Origin: Methylophilaceae bacterium
GTDB taxonomy: Bacteria > Pseudomonadota > Gammaproteobacteria > Burkholderiales > Methylophilaceae
DNA length: 64,000 bases
Reading direction: 5' to 3'
Assembly (NCBI GenBank): GCA_018398995.1
Contig: CP073759.1
Location: forward strand, 186,001 to 250,000
Part shown: in pieces, positions 22,078-30,476 of the stretch
Numbering within the stretch: position 1 is the stretch's first letter
Layout of the letters: each line of letters starts with the position of its first letter
Made by a program: the position numbers and the translations under genes
The notes under the pieces: generated by a model
The model's database searches: none
Told to the model about the DNA's origin: nothing
The model's input: the letters and a program-made list of their open reading frames with translations, nothing else

Positions 22078-24243
22078 ATGGGGAAACCATCAAAAAAAGT
22101 AATAGCTAGCGCCATTGCGCTTGCATTAAGCAGCAATGCTTATCATGCCATTGCTGAGGAAGCACAAGGCGAAACAATTGAAGCCGTCGTCGTTCAAGGC
22201 ATTTTGCCTGATCGTTTAGAATCAGTACCAGGTTCGTTTAGTGTGATTGACGAAAAAGAATTAGATGAGCGTCGTCCATTTTCAATTCAGGAGGCATTAA
22301 ATGCAACACCTGGCATTCATTTTGTGGGTGAAAACTCATTTGGTTTGGGTGTAAATATTGGTATACGCGGCTTAAATCCTCGTAGAACCTCTCGAACATT
22401 ATTATTAGAAGATGGTATGCCGTTGCAATTAGGTCCCTATGGTGATCCTTCAGCGCATTTTACAACTCCACTTGAAAGAGTGCAGCGTATTGAGGTGGTA
22501 AAAGGTTCAGGTCAAATTTTATACGGACCTCAAACCGTGGGTGGTATGATCAACTTCGTCACCAAGCCAGTACCTACTGATGGTATTGCCGGCAGTGTAT
22601 CGGCTATGGCAGGCAATAACGACTTCACTGGCTTACATGCCAATATCGGCATGGGTGGGGAACGTGGTGGCGTAATGATTGACGCAACTCAGAAAAAAGG
22701 TGATGGCATTCGTGATAACCATGACTTTGATATGCAAGATGTAATGATTAAAGGACAGCTCAACATTTCTGAACGTCAAACTTTAATGGCTAAAATTGGA
22801 TATTATGAAGAAGACTCTAATGTCTCTGAAACAGGCTTAGGCGCAGTAGAGTATGCTGAAGATAAATTTCAGGCACCCACAGGGAACAACGATAACTTTA
22901 AATACAGACGAACATCTTTGCAGCTTCAACATGTATTTGATTTCAGTGATACTACCAAGCTAACAACAAATGCTTATTATGTAGATGCATTACGATCATC
23001 ATTTAGACAAATAAATGATCCGGGTGGTTTAGGCGGTCGTTCAGTAATGGATCGCTGTACTGGCTTAGGTGTCGCTACCGAAGCAAATGCAGATCAGTGT
23101 GGTGGTCGTCACCGTCCGCGTAGTTATGATTACTTTGGCATCGAACCACGTCTAGACTTTAGTCACAATTTGTTTGGTATTCAAAGTGACGCTGTTGTAG
23201 GGTTTAGATATCATGAAGAAGGTAATAAACGCAGACAATTTCGTGACGGAGATCCACGCGCAAAAAGTCTAAACTGGGCAAAAGCAAATGGTTCTTTTAG
23301 AGAAGATATTCGTATTGATATTGAAGCAAAGTCATACTATGCGCAAAATACTTTTTATTTAAATGACTGGACTGTTACACCAGGTCTACGTGTTGAGGAT
23401 GTTAAAAGAACAATTAATGTCTTACAGGCTGAAGGTGACCCACAAGGATTTAGAAAAACAAATAACCAAACCATATGGTTGCCAGGATTAGGTGCCACAT
23501 GGAACGGCATTGCAAATACTACCGTATTTGCTGGTATTCATCGTGGATTTGCACCTCCACGCCCTTCTAGAGATATCGATTTTGACACTTTAACAGGACC
23601 TGATGCAATTGGCGAAGTAGATGCTGAGGAAAGTACCAATATGGAATTAGGTATACGCTCAAACTACTTTAATGGCGTAGCTTTTGAAGCAACTTTGTTT
23701 AATATTGACTTTGACGAGCTTGTTATTCAAGAGACAGCTGGCCGATTTGTAAACGCTGGCGAATCAAAACATACAGGTATTGAGCTGGCAGCTCGAATTG
23801 ATTTCGGTAAAATTTACAATACTGTACATAATTTTTACCTTCAAGGATCATATACAAACTTGTTTACAGCCAAATTCAATAAAAACACAGATCAAACAAC
23901 TAGTGGCAATCGTTTACCTTATGCCCCGCGTGATCTAGCCTCATTAAGTTTTGGTTATCAACATCCAGTTGGCTTAGACGCTCGTATTGGTGTGGATTAT
24001 GTAAGTCAACAGTTCGTGGATGCTGCCAATACGCGCGTTGAAACTTTAGATGGGCAACAAGGTACTATACCTTCTTATACTTTGCTAAACGCTACTGTGA
24101 ACTATAAACCAGTGGGATCTTCTACAAGCTACTTCTTAAGTGCATACAACTTAGCTGACAAAGAGTTCTTAATTAGTCGTGTTGATGGTAAAGTCGCTGG
24201 CCGTCCAAGACAGGTATTTGGTGGTGTAAGATACGATTTCTAA
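22078..24243 (+). CDS. TonB-dependent outer-membrane receptor, FecA-like
   Basis: A 721-residue outer-membrane active transporter. A signal peptide of about 26 residues ends near YHAIA. The plug domain covers roughly residues 45-165 with the SIQEALNATPGIHF segment and IEVVKGSGQILYGPQTVGG; a 22-strand barrel follows and ends in the aromatic residue of VRYDF. The closest recognisable group is the FecA/ferric-citrate-type receptors, but there is no N-terminal signalling domain and no FecIR pair nearby. The promoter is sigma-54 type and no Fur box is visible, unlike the second receptor at 27051-29114. The substrate is therefore uncertain; nitrogen-linked or other conditional uptake is possible. 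Confidence 0.88.
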   Translation: MGKPSKKVIASAIALALSSNAYHAIAEEAQGETIEAVVVQGILPDRLESVPGSFSVIDEKELDERRPFSIQEALNATPGIHFVGENSFGLGVNIGIRGLNPRRTSRTLLLEDGMPLQLGPYGDPSAHFTTPLERVQRIEVVKGSGQILYGPQTVGGMINFVTKPVPTDGIAGSVSAMAGNNDFTGLHANIGMGGERGGVMIDATQKKGDGIRDNHDFDMQDVMIKGQLNISERQTLMAKIGYYEEDSNVSETGLGAVEYAEDKFQAPTGNNDNFKYRRTSLQLQHVFDFSDTTKLTTNAYYVDALRSSFRQINDPGGLGGRSVMDRCTGLGVATEANADQCGGRHRPRSYDYFGIEPRLDFSHNLFGIQSDAVVGFRYHEEGNKRRQFRDGDPRAKSLNWAKANGSFREDIRIDIEAKSYYAQNTFYLNDWTVTPGLRVEDVKRTINVLQAEGDPQGFRKTNNQTIWLPGLGATWNGIANTTVFAGIHRGFAPPRPSRDIDFDTLTGPDAIGEVDAEESTNMELGIRSNYFNGVAFEATLFNIDFDELVIQETAGRFVNAGESKHTGIELAARIDFGKIYNTVHNFYLQGSYTNLFTAKFNKNTDQTTSGNRLPYAPRDLASLSFGYQHPVGLDARIGVDYVSQQFVDAANTRVETLDGQQGTIPSYTLLNATVNYKPVGSSTSYFLSAYNLADKEFLISRVDGKVAGRPRQVFGGVRYDF

Positions 24244-24275
24244 TCGTCACTTTACTTACAAAGATACTAAGTAAT

Positions 24276-24310
24276 AAACAATTAAGGGGCTTTTAGCCCC
24301 TTAATTGTTT
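24276..24310. terminator. Strong terminator after the sigma-54-driven TonB receptor
   Basis: A perfect 15-bp stem, AAACAATTAAGGGGC and its complement, with a 5-base loop TTTTA. The A and T ends make it usable in both directions, for this receptor and possibly for amt on the other strand. Confidence 0.85.
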
Positions 24311-24342
24311 TATAGCTTATCAAGTGATCGTTGACTCATTTC

Positions 24343-24373
24343 ATGAATGCAACAATATAAAGATTGCATTCAT
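24343..24373. repeat. Perfect inverted repeat between two convergent genes
   Basis: ATGAATGCAA, an 11-base loop, TTGCATTCAT: a perfect 10-bp stem just before the amt stop. No T run follows on either strand, so it does not look like a simple terminator. Function unknown. Confidence 0.6.
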
Positions 24374-24406
24374 CTTGCATTAAAAAAATGATTAATCAAT
24401 CTACCA

Positions 24407-25597
24407 TCAATCTACCGTAGTCGAGCTAATTTTATGAATACTCAAATCAGCGCCATCAAATTCTTCTTCTGCATTTAAACGGATGCCCACCCACTTTTTC
24501 AGCACACGATAAATAATAAAGCTGCCTGTGATGGCAATTAAAATGGCGAGACTGGTGCCGATCAATTGCGATATAAAGCTGACGCCACCCATACCGCCTA
24601 ATGCTTGACTACCAAAGATACCTGCTGCCAAGCCACCCCAAGCACCGCATAAGCCATGCAACGGCCATACACCCAACACATCGTCAATTTTTAAGCGGTT
24701 TTGTGTCAGGGTAAACGCCCATACAAATATGGCACCTGCAACAATGCCTGTTGCTAACGCGCCTAATGGATGCATCACGTCAGAGCCAGCACAGACGGCC
24801 ACCAAGCCTGCTAGCGGGCCATTATGTACAAAACCTGGGTCATTTTTACCTAGCACTACCGCAGCTAATGTGCCGCCAACCAGCGCCATTAAGGAGTTAA
24901 CGGCCACCAAGCCAGAAATGCCTTGGATTGATTGCGCCGACATGACATTAAAACCAAACCAACCCACCGTGAGTATCCATGCGCCTAAAGCCAAAAATGG
25001 GATGCTGGATGGCGGATGCGCATAGAGTTGACCATCTTTACCATAACGCCCGGCACGCGCGCCTAATAAGATCACTGCTATTAAGCCTATCCATCCACCC
25101 ATGGCATGTACAACCACTGAACCTGCAAAATCATGAAAGGCAAAGCCAAATTGTTGTGTTAAAAAGTCTTGGATACCGTAATGCCCATTCCAAGCAATGC
25201 CTTCAAAAAAGGGGTAAACAAAACCCACCAATAGAAAAGTTGCCGCAATTTGTGGGTTAAATTTTGCACGCTCGGCAATACCGCCAGAAACAATGGCAGG
25301 AATAGCCGCCGCAAAGGTTAATAGAAAAAAGAATTTGACTAGGGCATAACCACTTTTGGCGGCCAAGTCTTCTGCACCACTCAAAAAATTGACCCCATAA
25401 GCAATGCTGTAACCAATAAAAAAATAAGCAATGGTCGATATAGAAAAATCGACCATGATTTTAACTAAAGCATTCACTTGGTTTTTATGACGGACTGTGC
25501 CCAGCTCTAAAAAGGCAAAACCTGAATGCATAGCCAACACCATAATGGCGCCCAATAACACAAACAAGGTGTCGTTTGCAGCTATTAATTGTTCCAT
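24407..25597 (-). CDS. amt: Ammonium transporter
   Basis: A 396-residue Amt/Mep/Rh-family channel that carries ammonium across the inner membrane. The N-terminal LGAIMVLAMHSGFAFLELG is the typical first helix. The recruitment-site segment and first pore histidine are seen in HDFAGSVVVHAMGGW near residue 158, and the second pore histidine in WPLHGLCGAWG near residue 310. The length is slightly shorter than E. coli AmtB and no signal peptide is evident. A GGGGAG ribosome site precedes the ATG. No glnK gene is adjacent, which is unusual for a nitrogen-scavenging amt; the PII partner must lie elsewhere. Confidence 0.95.
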   Translation of the reverse strand: MEQLIAANDTLFVLLGAIMVLAMHSGFAFLELGTVRHKNQVNALVKIMVDFSISTIAYFFIGYSIAYGVNFLSGAEDLAAKSGYALVKFFFLLTFAAAIPAIVSGGIAERAKFNPQIAATFLLVGFVYPFFEGIAWNGHYGIQDFLTQQFGFAFHDFAGSVVVHAMGGWIGLIAVILLGARAGRYGKDGQLYAHPPSSIPFLALGAWILTVGWFGFNVMSAQSIQGISGLVAVNSLMALVGGTLAAVVLGKNDPGFVHNGPLAGLVAVCAGSDVMHPLGALATGIVAGAIFVWAFTLTQNRLKIDDVLGVWPLHGLCGAWGGLAAGIFGSQALGGMGGVSFISQLIGTSLAILIAITGSFIIYRVLKKWVGIRLNAEEEFDGADLSIHKISSTTVD

Positions 25598-25837
25598 TTA
25601 CTCCCCCTGTAGGATTATTCTGATTGTTTAGTGCCATCAATTCGATAAGAGAAGTAAGAGTAGCTACTAAAAAATCCACTGTTTTAAAGATTTTATGTTT
25701 TTTTATTATACTAAAACTGCCCATCATGCAGTAATAGATTGATCACCCAATCAAACCGAATAACTTTCTTATGCAAACGCTTTGTTTTTAAGCAATTTCA
25801 TATACACTTTCAATGATGATTGATAGAAAAATACATT

Positions 25838-26152
25838 ATGTTTGAAATTGCATTATTAATGATTCTTTTGCTGATTGGTTGGTTTTGGTCTGACACGATT
25901 GCCAAGCGAGAAATCGCCATTTATGTTGGAAGAGAGCTAGCCAGCCGCTGGCATTTACAGCTTCTAGATGAGACGGTTTCTTGCAAAAAAATCAGCTTTG
26001 CTCGCAATAGTCGCGGTCATGTACAACTGGTGCGATTGTATGAGTTTGAAGTGAGCGCGGATGGCTTAACTCGCCTGTCTTGCAATTTACAGCTGCTTGG
26101 TAAGCAACTACAACATTGGGATATTCCGCCTTATTTACAGCCCATTCACTAA
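25838..26152 (+). CDS. DUF3301-family membrane-anchored protein
   Basis: A 104-residue protein with one N-terminal membrane segment (FEIALLMILLLIGWFWSD) and a cytoplasmic tail of about 80 residues. The tail ends in the conserved pattern YEFEVSADGLTRLSC then WDIPPY typical of DUF3301. No function is known for this family. The ATG at 25838 is chosen because it begins the membrane helix; an in-frame TTG six codons upstream is less likely. It ends 10 bases before the gluQ start, so the two genes are probably co-transcribed. Confidence 0.8.
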   Translation: MFEIALLMILLLIGWFWSDTIAKREIAIYVGRELASRWHLQLLDETVSCKKISFARNSRGHVQLVRLYEFEVSADGLTRLSCNLQLLGKQLQHWDIPPYLQPIH

Positions 26153-26162
26153 TAAATTAGCA

Positions 26163-27038
26163 ATGCTATATATTGGTCGTTTCGCTCCCTCCCCCACAGG
26201 TCCTTTGCATTTTGGATCGCTGGTTGCTGCAGTGGCCAGCTATTGCGATGCGAAAGCGCATAAAGGTAAATGGCTATTAAGAATAGAAGACATTGATACA
26301 CCGCGTGTGCAGCCTGGCGCAACCGACAGCATTATCAATACCTTAGCAGCGTTTGGCTTGAAGTGGGATGGCGACATCATGTATCAAAGTCAGCGCAATA
26401 AAGCATATTTAGAAGCTTTTAATCGCCTCAACCATCAGCAATTGCTTTATCCATGCACCTGCACACGTAAAGAAATTGCAGATTCATCCACAGTAATGGG
26501 TATTGAAGGCATTGTTTACCCAGGCACATGTTTGCATCACGCAATCAAGCAAAACCACCCTATTGCATGGCGGGTTAAAACCGAAGATAAACCGATGTGT
26601 TTTTATGATGCTATTCAGGGCAATATTACACAAAACTTACAATCCGATATTGGTGATTTTGTATTAAAACGGGCAGATGGCATATTCACCTATCAACTAG
26701 CCGTTGTGGTGGATGATGCAGAGCAAGGCATCACCCATGTTGTGCGCGGCAGCGATTTGCTCAACTCAACAACGCGACAAATTTTTTTACAGCAATTGCT
26801 TGGGTTTGACACGCCGCATTATGTCCATATTCCAGTGGTAACAAATGCACAAGGTGAAAAACTCAGCAAACAAACACTGGCTACTGCACTGTCATTAACC
26901 AACATACAACAGCAACTCTATGATGCGTTTTGTTTTATTGGGCTAGCGCCCCCAACAACCATAAAAAACGCCACACCTAAAGAGATGTGGCGTTGGGCAA
27001 TTGCACATTGGACAGCTTCTAATCTAAACAATGATTAA
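26163..27038 (+). CDS. gluQ: Glutamyl-Q tRNA(Asp) synthetase
   Basis: A 291-residue paralogue of glutamyl-tRNA synthetase that lacks the anticodon-binding domain and attaches glutamate to queuosine in tRNA-Asp. The class I ATP site is PSPTGPLHFGS near residue 8 (HIGH equivalent) and EKLSKQT near residue 235 (KMSKS equivalent). A zinc site is visible as CTC near residue 99 with a later Tyr and Cys (YPGTC). The ATG at 26163 fits the conserved MLYIGRFAPSPTG start; a longer in-frame reading would overlap DUF3301. This gene implies the host makes queuosine tRNA. Confidence 0.95.
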   Translation: MLYIGRFAPSPTGPLHFGSLVAAVASYCDAKAHKGKWLLRIEDIDTPRVQPGATDSIINTLAAFGLKWDGDIMYQSQRNKAYLEAFNRLNHQQLLYPCTCTRKEIADSSTVMGIEGIVYPGTCLHHAIKQNHPIAWRVKTEDKPMCFYDAIQGNITQNLQSDIGDFVLKRADGIFTYQLAVVVDDAEQGITHVVRGSDLLNSTTRQIFLQQLLGFDTPHYVHIPVVTNAQGEKLSKQTLATALSLTNIQQQLYDAFCFIGLAPPTTIKNATPKEMWRWAIAHWTASNLNND

Positions 27039-27050
27039 TGCTTTCATTAG

Positions 27051-29114
27051 CTAGAATTTATAAGAGGCACCAACTTCCACATTACGCTCTATCCCAGGGA
27101 AAATACCGTCTGGGTTACGACTTGCAATATACTTTCTATCAGTAAGATTACGCACAGCGCCAAACAAAGACCAGTGTGTATCTACATCATAAAAAGCATT
27201 CAAATTAAAGGTTGTATAACTTGGAATTTCACCTAAACGACCATCCACACTTTGCAATCGCGTATTAGCGGCATCAACAAATTGTTCTGACACGTGATAC
27301 GCACCGATACTTGCTCTCAATTTACCAAGCTTGTAATTCAAATTAATATTACTGGTAAATTTTGGTGAGTATGGTATGCGATTACCATCTGGACCAAGGT
27401 TATTATTGGTAAACTCTGCAACTGGAATATAAGTAGCATTACCATCAATGCTCCAGCCACTATCAAACGCATAGCCTAGACCTAATTCCAATCCTTGATT
27501 AAGGGTTTTACCTCCATTGGCTAATGTCACACCTGCAGACAATGCCTGATTAACTATCTGGTTATCAAAATCCATATGAAAAACAGTTGCTTCATAAGTT
27601 AAACCACCAGTGTTACCACGAATACCAAGCTCATAATTAGTAGAACGTTCTGCATCTAATTGTTGATCAACACCTGCCCCAGAGATGGCACTTGCTACCA
27701 TTGCAGGTGAGAAACCTTTGAAAGCGCCTGCAAAGACTTGTGCTTCAGGAATGACCTGCCATGTGGCGCCGACGCCCGGTAAAAGCTCTGTATTTTTAGC
27801 AGTTCCAGATACGTTGGTTAGCTCATTTTTACGTTTTTGATCATAAGATTCAACACGTAGACCTGGTGTAATTGCTACTTTATCAGTTAATACAAATCTG
27901 TTTTGAGCATACAAAGCAACACCCTCAGCTGTCTGCGTTTCGTCACCAGTTAATTCACCTGACCTTGCTTCTGGATTGGTTCTCGACCGAACGGTTTTAT
28001 TGCTTAGCGTATCACGATGCACACGTATGCCAATCTCGGATTCATTTTCGATACCAAATGTGTCATGATTGATGAATAAACGGGAATCTAAACCAAACAT
28101 TTCAAATTCACGGTTACGGCCAGACATGCAGAAGCTACCTACTCCACAAGCAACAAAAGTGGTGCCATCTGCTGTTCTAGTTGCAACGTCACGACGCCAA
28201 AAGTCGCGCGTTAAATTACTCCAATAAACTAAGGTATTTAATTTTACATTATCATTAAATTCTAATTCGTGATTGATATCAAATGATTTGCGATCGGTAA
28301 TAAAGTAATCATTTGGTGCAGGATTTTTTGTTGGATTATTCTTAAACTCATTTGGTCTTAAACCAACATATGAAGTATTAATTTCATTGTCATAATAGGT
28401 AAACTTAGCACTTAGCCACTGGTTTTCACCAATTTGCAAGCCACCTTTTGCAACAATATCGGTTAAATCAAAACCATTATTTCTAAAGCCATCACCACGA
28501 GAAGTAATGGCACTAATACCACCAACAGCTTCTCCTGATGGCGAAGCACCACCAGCGTCAACACCAAATAATCTAAAGTTGTTGCTACCAATACGACTAG
28601 TCAATTTAACGCCATCTTCTGGCGCTTTAGTTTTGTAATTAATGACCCCGCCGATCGTGGTTGGACCATAACGCAAGCCTGCTGCTCCTTTAAGTACTTC
28701 GATACTTTGCATCCGTTCAATACGTGGGTTGTAGTAAGACTCATTCGCTAAAAATAAGCCTGGAGCAATTGGTACGCCATCTTCTAAGACCAATAGTTTT
28801 TGACTTCGATTTGGATTTAGTCCGCGTAACCCTATATTAGGGATAAACCCATATCCCTCCTCCTCTCGCACTACTACGCCAGGAACAGATTTTAGTGCAT
28901 CCTGCGTTGATAGCGGCTGCATAACTTCTAATTTTTCTTTTTTAATGACAGTAACAGAGCCTGGCACTTTAGCAAGCGCATCCACTGCCTCCCCGATAAT
29001 GTCGATTGTTGGCAAAACAATTTTTTTTGCGTCATCAGCAACTGCCATTTGATGCGTAGCTAACATCACAAATAACACTAAAGGTTTTACATACATTTTA
29101 TTATTCATATCCAT
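27051..29114 (-). CDS. TonB-dependent outer-membrane receptor, Fur-regulated
   Basis: A 687-residue outer-membrane transporter, presumably for a ferric siderophore or other iron chelate. A signal peptide of about 26 residues ends at MAVA/DD. The plug runs roughly from 35 to 155 with STQDALKSVPGVVV and IEVLKGAAGLRYGPTTIGG; a barrel follows and ends in the aromatic residue of VGASYKF. It resembles FecA-type receptors without the signalling extension. A promoter upstream has a perfect Fur box in its spacer, which strongly suggests iron repression. The other receptor in the window shares the fold but has a different type of promoter. Confidence 0.9.
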   Translation of the reverse strand: MDMNNKMYVKPLVLFVMLATHQMAVADDAKKIVLPTIDIIGEAVDALAKVPGSVTVIKKEKLEVMQPLSTQDALKSVPGVVVREEEGYGFIPNIGLRGLNPNRSQKLLVLEDGVPIAPGLFLANESYYNPRIERMQSIEVLKGAAGLRYGPTTIGGVINYKTKAPEDGVKLTSRIGSNNFRLFGVDAGGASPSGEAVGGISAITSRGDGFRNNGFDLTDIVAKGGLQIGENQWLSAKFTYYDNEINTSYVGLRPNEFKNNPTKNPAPNDYFITDRKSFDINHELEFNDNVKLNTLVYWSNLTRDFWRRDVATRTADGTTFVACGVGSFCMSGRNREFEMFGLDSRLFINHDTFGIENESEIGIRVHRDTLSNKTVRSRTNPEARSGELTGDETQTAEGVALYAQNRFVLTDKVAITPGLRVESYDQKRKNELTNVSGTAKNTELLPGVGATWQVIPEAQVFAGAFKGFSPAMVASAISGAGVDQQLDAERSTNYELGIRGNTGGLTYEATVFHMDFDNQIVNQALSAGVTLANGGKTLNQGLELGLGYAFDSGWSIDGNATYIPVAEFTNNNLGPDGNRIPYSPKFTSNINLNYKLGKLRASIGAYHVSEQFVDAANTRLQSVDGRLGEIPSYTTFNLNAFYDVDTHWSLFGAVRNLTDRKYIASRNPDGIFPGIERNVEVGASYKF

Positions 29115-29168
29115 CCCAGATAGTCTAATTAAAAGAAATTCTATTATTGCATTAATTTTGTAAATGCT

Positions 29169-29197
29169 ATTCTAGATGATAATCATTATCATTACAA
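29169..29197 (-). promoter_or_regulatory. Fur-regulated promoter of the second TonB receptor
   Basis: On the minus strand TTGTAA, exactly 17 bases, then TAGAAT. The spacer contains TGATAATGATTATCA (29177-29191), a perfect 7-1-7 Fur box. Fur binding here would block RNA polymerase directly. The predicted start is about 47 bases before the ATG. The box also lies upstream of the divergent hslO. Confidence 0.85.
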
Positions 29198-29247
29198 CAA
29201 TTAATTACATCAAACTTAAATGTAATTGATGGTGTTAAAATACGCAC

Positions 29248-30126
29248 ATGCAAACACCAAAAGACCAACTCCATCACTTTCTTTTTGACAACACGCCTAT
29301 TCGTGGCAATCTTGTTCATTTAGACGCTACTTATACAGCTGCGCTGGCGCATCAGCACCTACCACTGGTAATTAAAAAAGCATTGGGTGAATTAATGGCC
29401 GCAAGCGCACTACTGACGGCTACATTAAAAATGGATGGCGCTATGATTTTGCAAATTCAGACCAAAGGAAAGTTGAAACTATTGGTGGTTGAATGTAGCT
29501 CAGATTTGACCATGCGGGCCACGGCAAAGTGGTCAGGTGATATTGCAGATGATGCAGATTTTTTAGATCTGATAAAACAAGGTCACTGCATCATTACACT
29601 AGACACAAAACATAGCGAGCCTTATCAAGGCATTGTGCCAATCGAGGGCAACACGATTGCCGAAATGCTAGAAGGCTATATGCGTCGTTCACAACAGATA
29701 GATACTAGATTATGGTTAAGCTGTAATGGTGATATTGCCACTGGCTTGTTAGTGCAAAAATTACCAGAGCAAGAAGGAATTGATCCCGATGCATGGCAGC
29801 GTATAACGATGCTAGCCGATACAGTTACACCGCAAGAGCTAGAAACCGAATCCGCCGAGCGCATTCTAACAAACTTATTTTATGAGGAAGATGTGCGTTT
29901 ATTTGAAGCAAAACCAACGCGATTTTTTTGCCATTGCACCCGCGAAAACGTTGGCAAAATGCTACAAATGTTAGGTAGAGAAGAAATAGAATCTATTCTA
30001 TCTGAACAAGAGAAAATTGAGATCCATTGCGATTTTTGCAATAAACAATATTTGTTTGATGCAGTAGATGCCGCAACCTTATTTACCGAAGGCGATGTGA
30101 TTAAAGCCAGTAAAGCAATCCATTAA
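29248..30126 (+). CDS. hslO: Hsp33 redox-regulated chaperone
   Basis: A 292-residue cytosolic holdase that is activated when its zinc-binding cysteines are oxidised. The C-terminal redox switch is intact: CHC near residue 228 (FFCHCTREN) and CDFC near residue 263 (IHCDFCNKQY). The N-terminal substrate-binding domain has the usual GELMAASALLTATLKMDG. The ATG has no clear ribosome site. It is transcribed divergently from the Fur-controlled TonB receptor, whose Fur box lies in the shared 133-base gap; whether iron also affects hslO is not known. Confidence 0.96.
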   Translation: MQTPKDQLHHFLFDNTPIRGNLVHLDATYTAALAHQHLPLVIKKALGELMAASALLTATLKMDGAMILQIQTKGKLKLLVVECSSDLTMRATAKWSGDIADDADFLDLIKQGHCIITLDTKHSEPYQGIVPIEGNTIAEMLEGYMRRSQQIDTRLWLSCNGDIATGLLVQKLPEQEGIDPDAWQRITMLADTVTPQELETESAERILTNLFYEEDVRLFEAKPTRFFCHCTRENVGKMLQMLGREEIESILSEQEKIEIHCDFCNKQYLFDAVDAATLFTEGDVIKASKAIH

Positions 30127-30220
30127 TCATCACTTAATGTTTTATTGCTGATATCAACTGACATCTGACTACCGCAAACCGCCCTTCCATAGCGTCACAC
30201 GCATTATCGCGAAGCTTTTA

Positions 30221-30276
30221 TTACGAACCAGTCATTGCGAACTCGTGATTGCGAACCTGTCATTACGAACTCGTCA
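30221..30276 (+). repeat. 14-bp tandem repeat, four units
   Basis: Four consecutive units at 30221, 30235, 30249 and 30263, each of the form TTRCGAACYNGTSA (for example TTACGAACCAGTCA and TTGCGAACTCGTGA). They run without a break into a hairpin element beginning TTGC. Confidence 0.8.
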
Positions 30277-30297
30277 TTGCTCACGCAGTGAAGCAAT
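30276..30297. repeat. Dispersed hairpin element, copy 1
   Basis: ATTGC, a 12-base loop, GCAAT. It is the inverted orientation of the family seen at 30329, 33435 and 33498. Same stem and loop length, different paired bases. Confidence 0.7.
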
Positions 30298-30328
30298 CCA
30301 GTATGCGTAAAATAGAACGATTGTTTGG

Positions 30329-30350
30329 ACTGCCGCGCTACGCTCGCAGT
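30329..30350. repeat. Dispersed hairpin element, copy 2
   Basis: ACTGC, loop CGCGCTACGCTC, GCAGT. Loop sequence is close to copies 3 and 4. Confidence 0.7.
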
Positions 30351-30476
30351 GACGAATAAGGGGATAAGTTGGTAGGCTAGGCTGGCAGTGACGAATAAGA
30401 GAATGGACTAGCAGACTAGGTTTGCGGTGATGGTGAAGTTGAGTGGGCAGCTAGACCTCTTTTCTAGCGTGGGTGA

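Larger units (their letters stand above)
30127..30476. repeat. Repeat-rich intergenic region with no gene
   Basis: This 350-base gap contains a 14-bp tandem repeat (30221-30276), two copies of a dispersed hairpin (30276-30297 and 30329-30350), and a 15-base direct repeat GCAGTGACGAATAAG at 30346-30360 and 30385-30399. No open frame with a recognisable product was found. Confidence 0.8.

Noticed and set aside
25610-25640. A TGGCAC on the minus strand upstream of amt looked like a second sigma-54 -24 element.
   Set aside because: The matching -12 position reads AATC instead of TTGC, so the GC needed at the right spacing is missing.
30221-30300. CRISPR-like array from evenly spaced repeats.
   Set aside because: The 14-bp units are directly adjacent with no spacers, and no cas gene is near.
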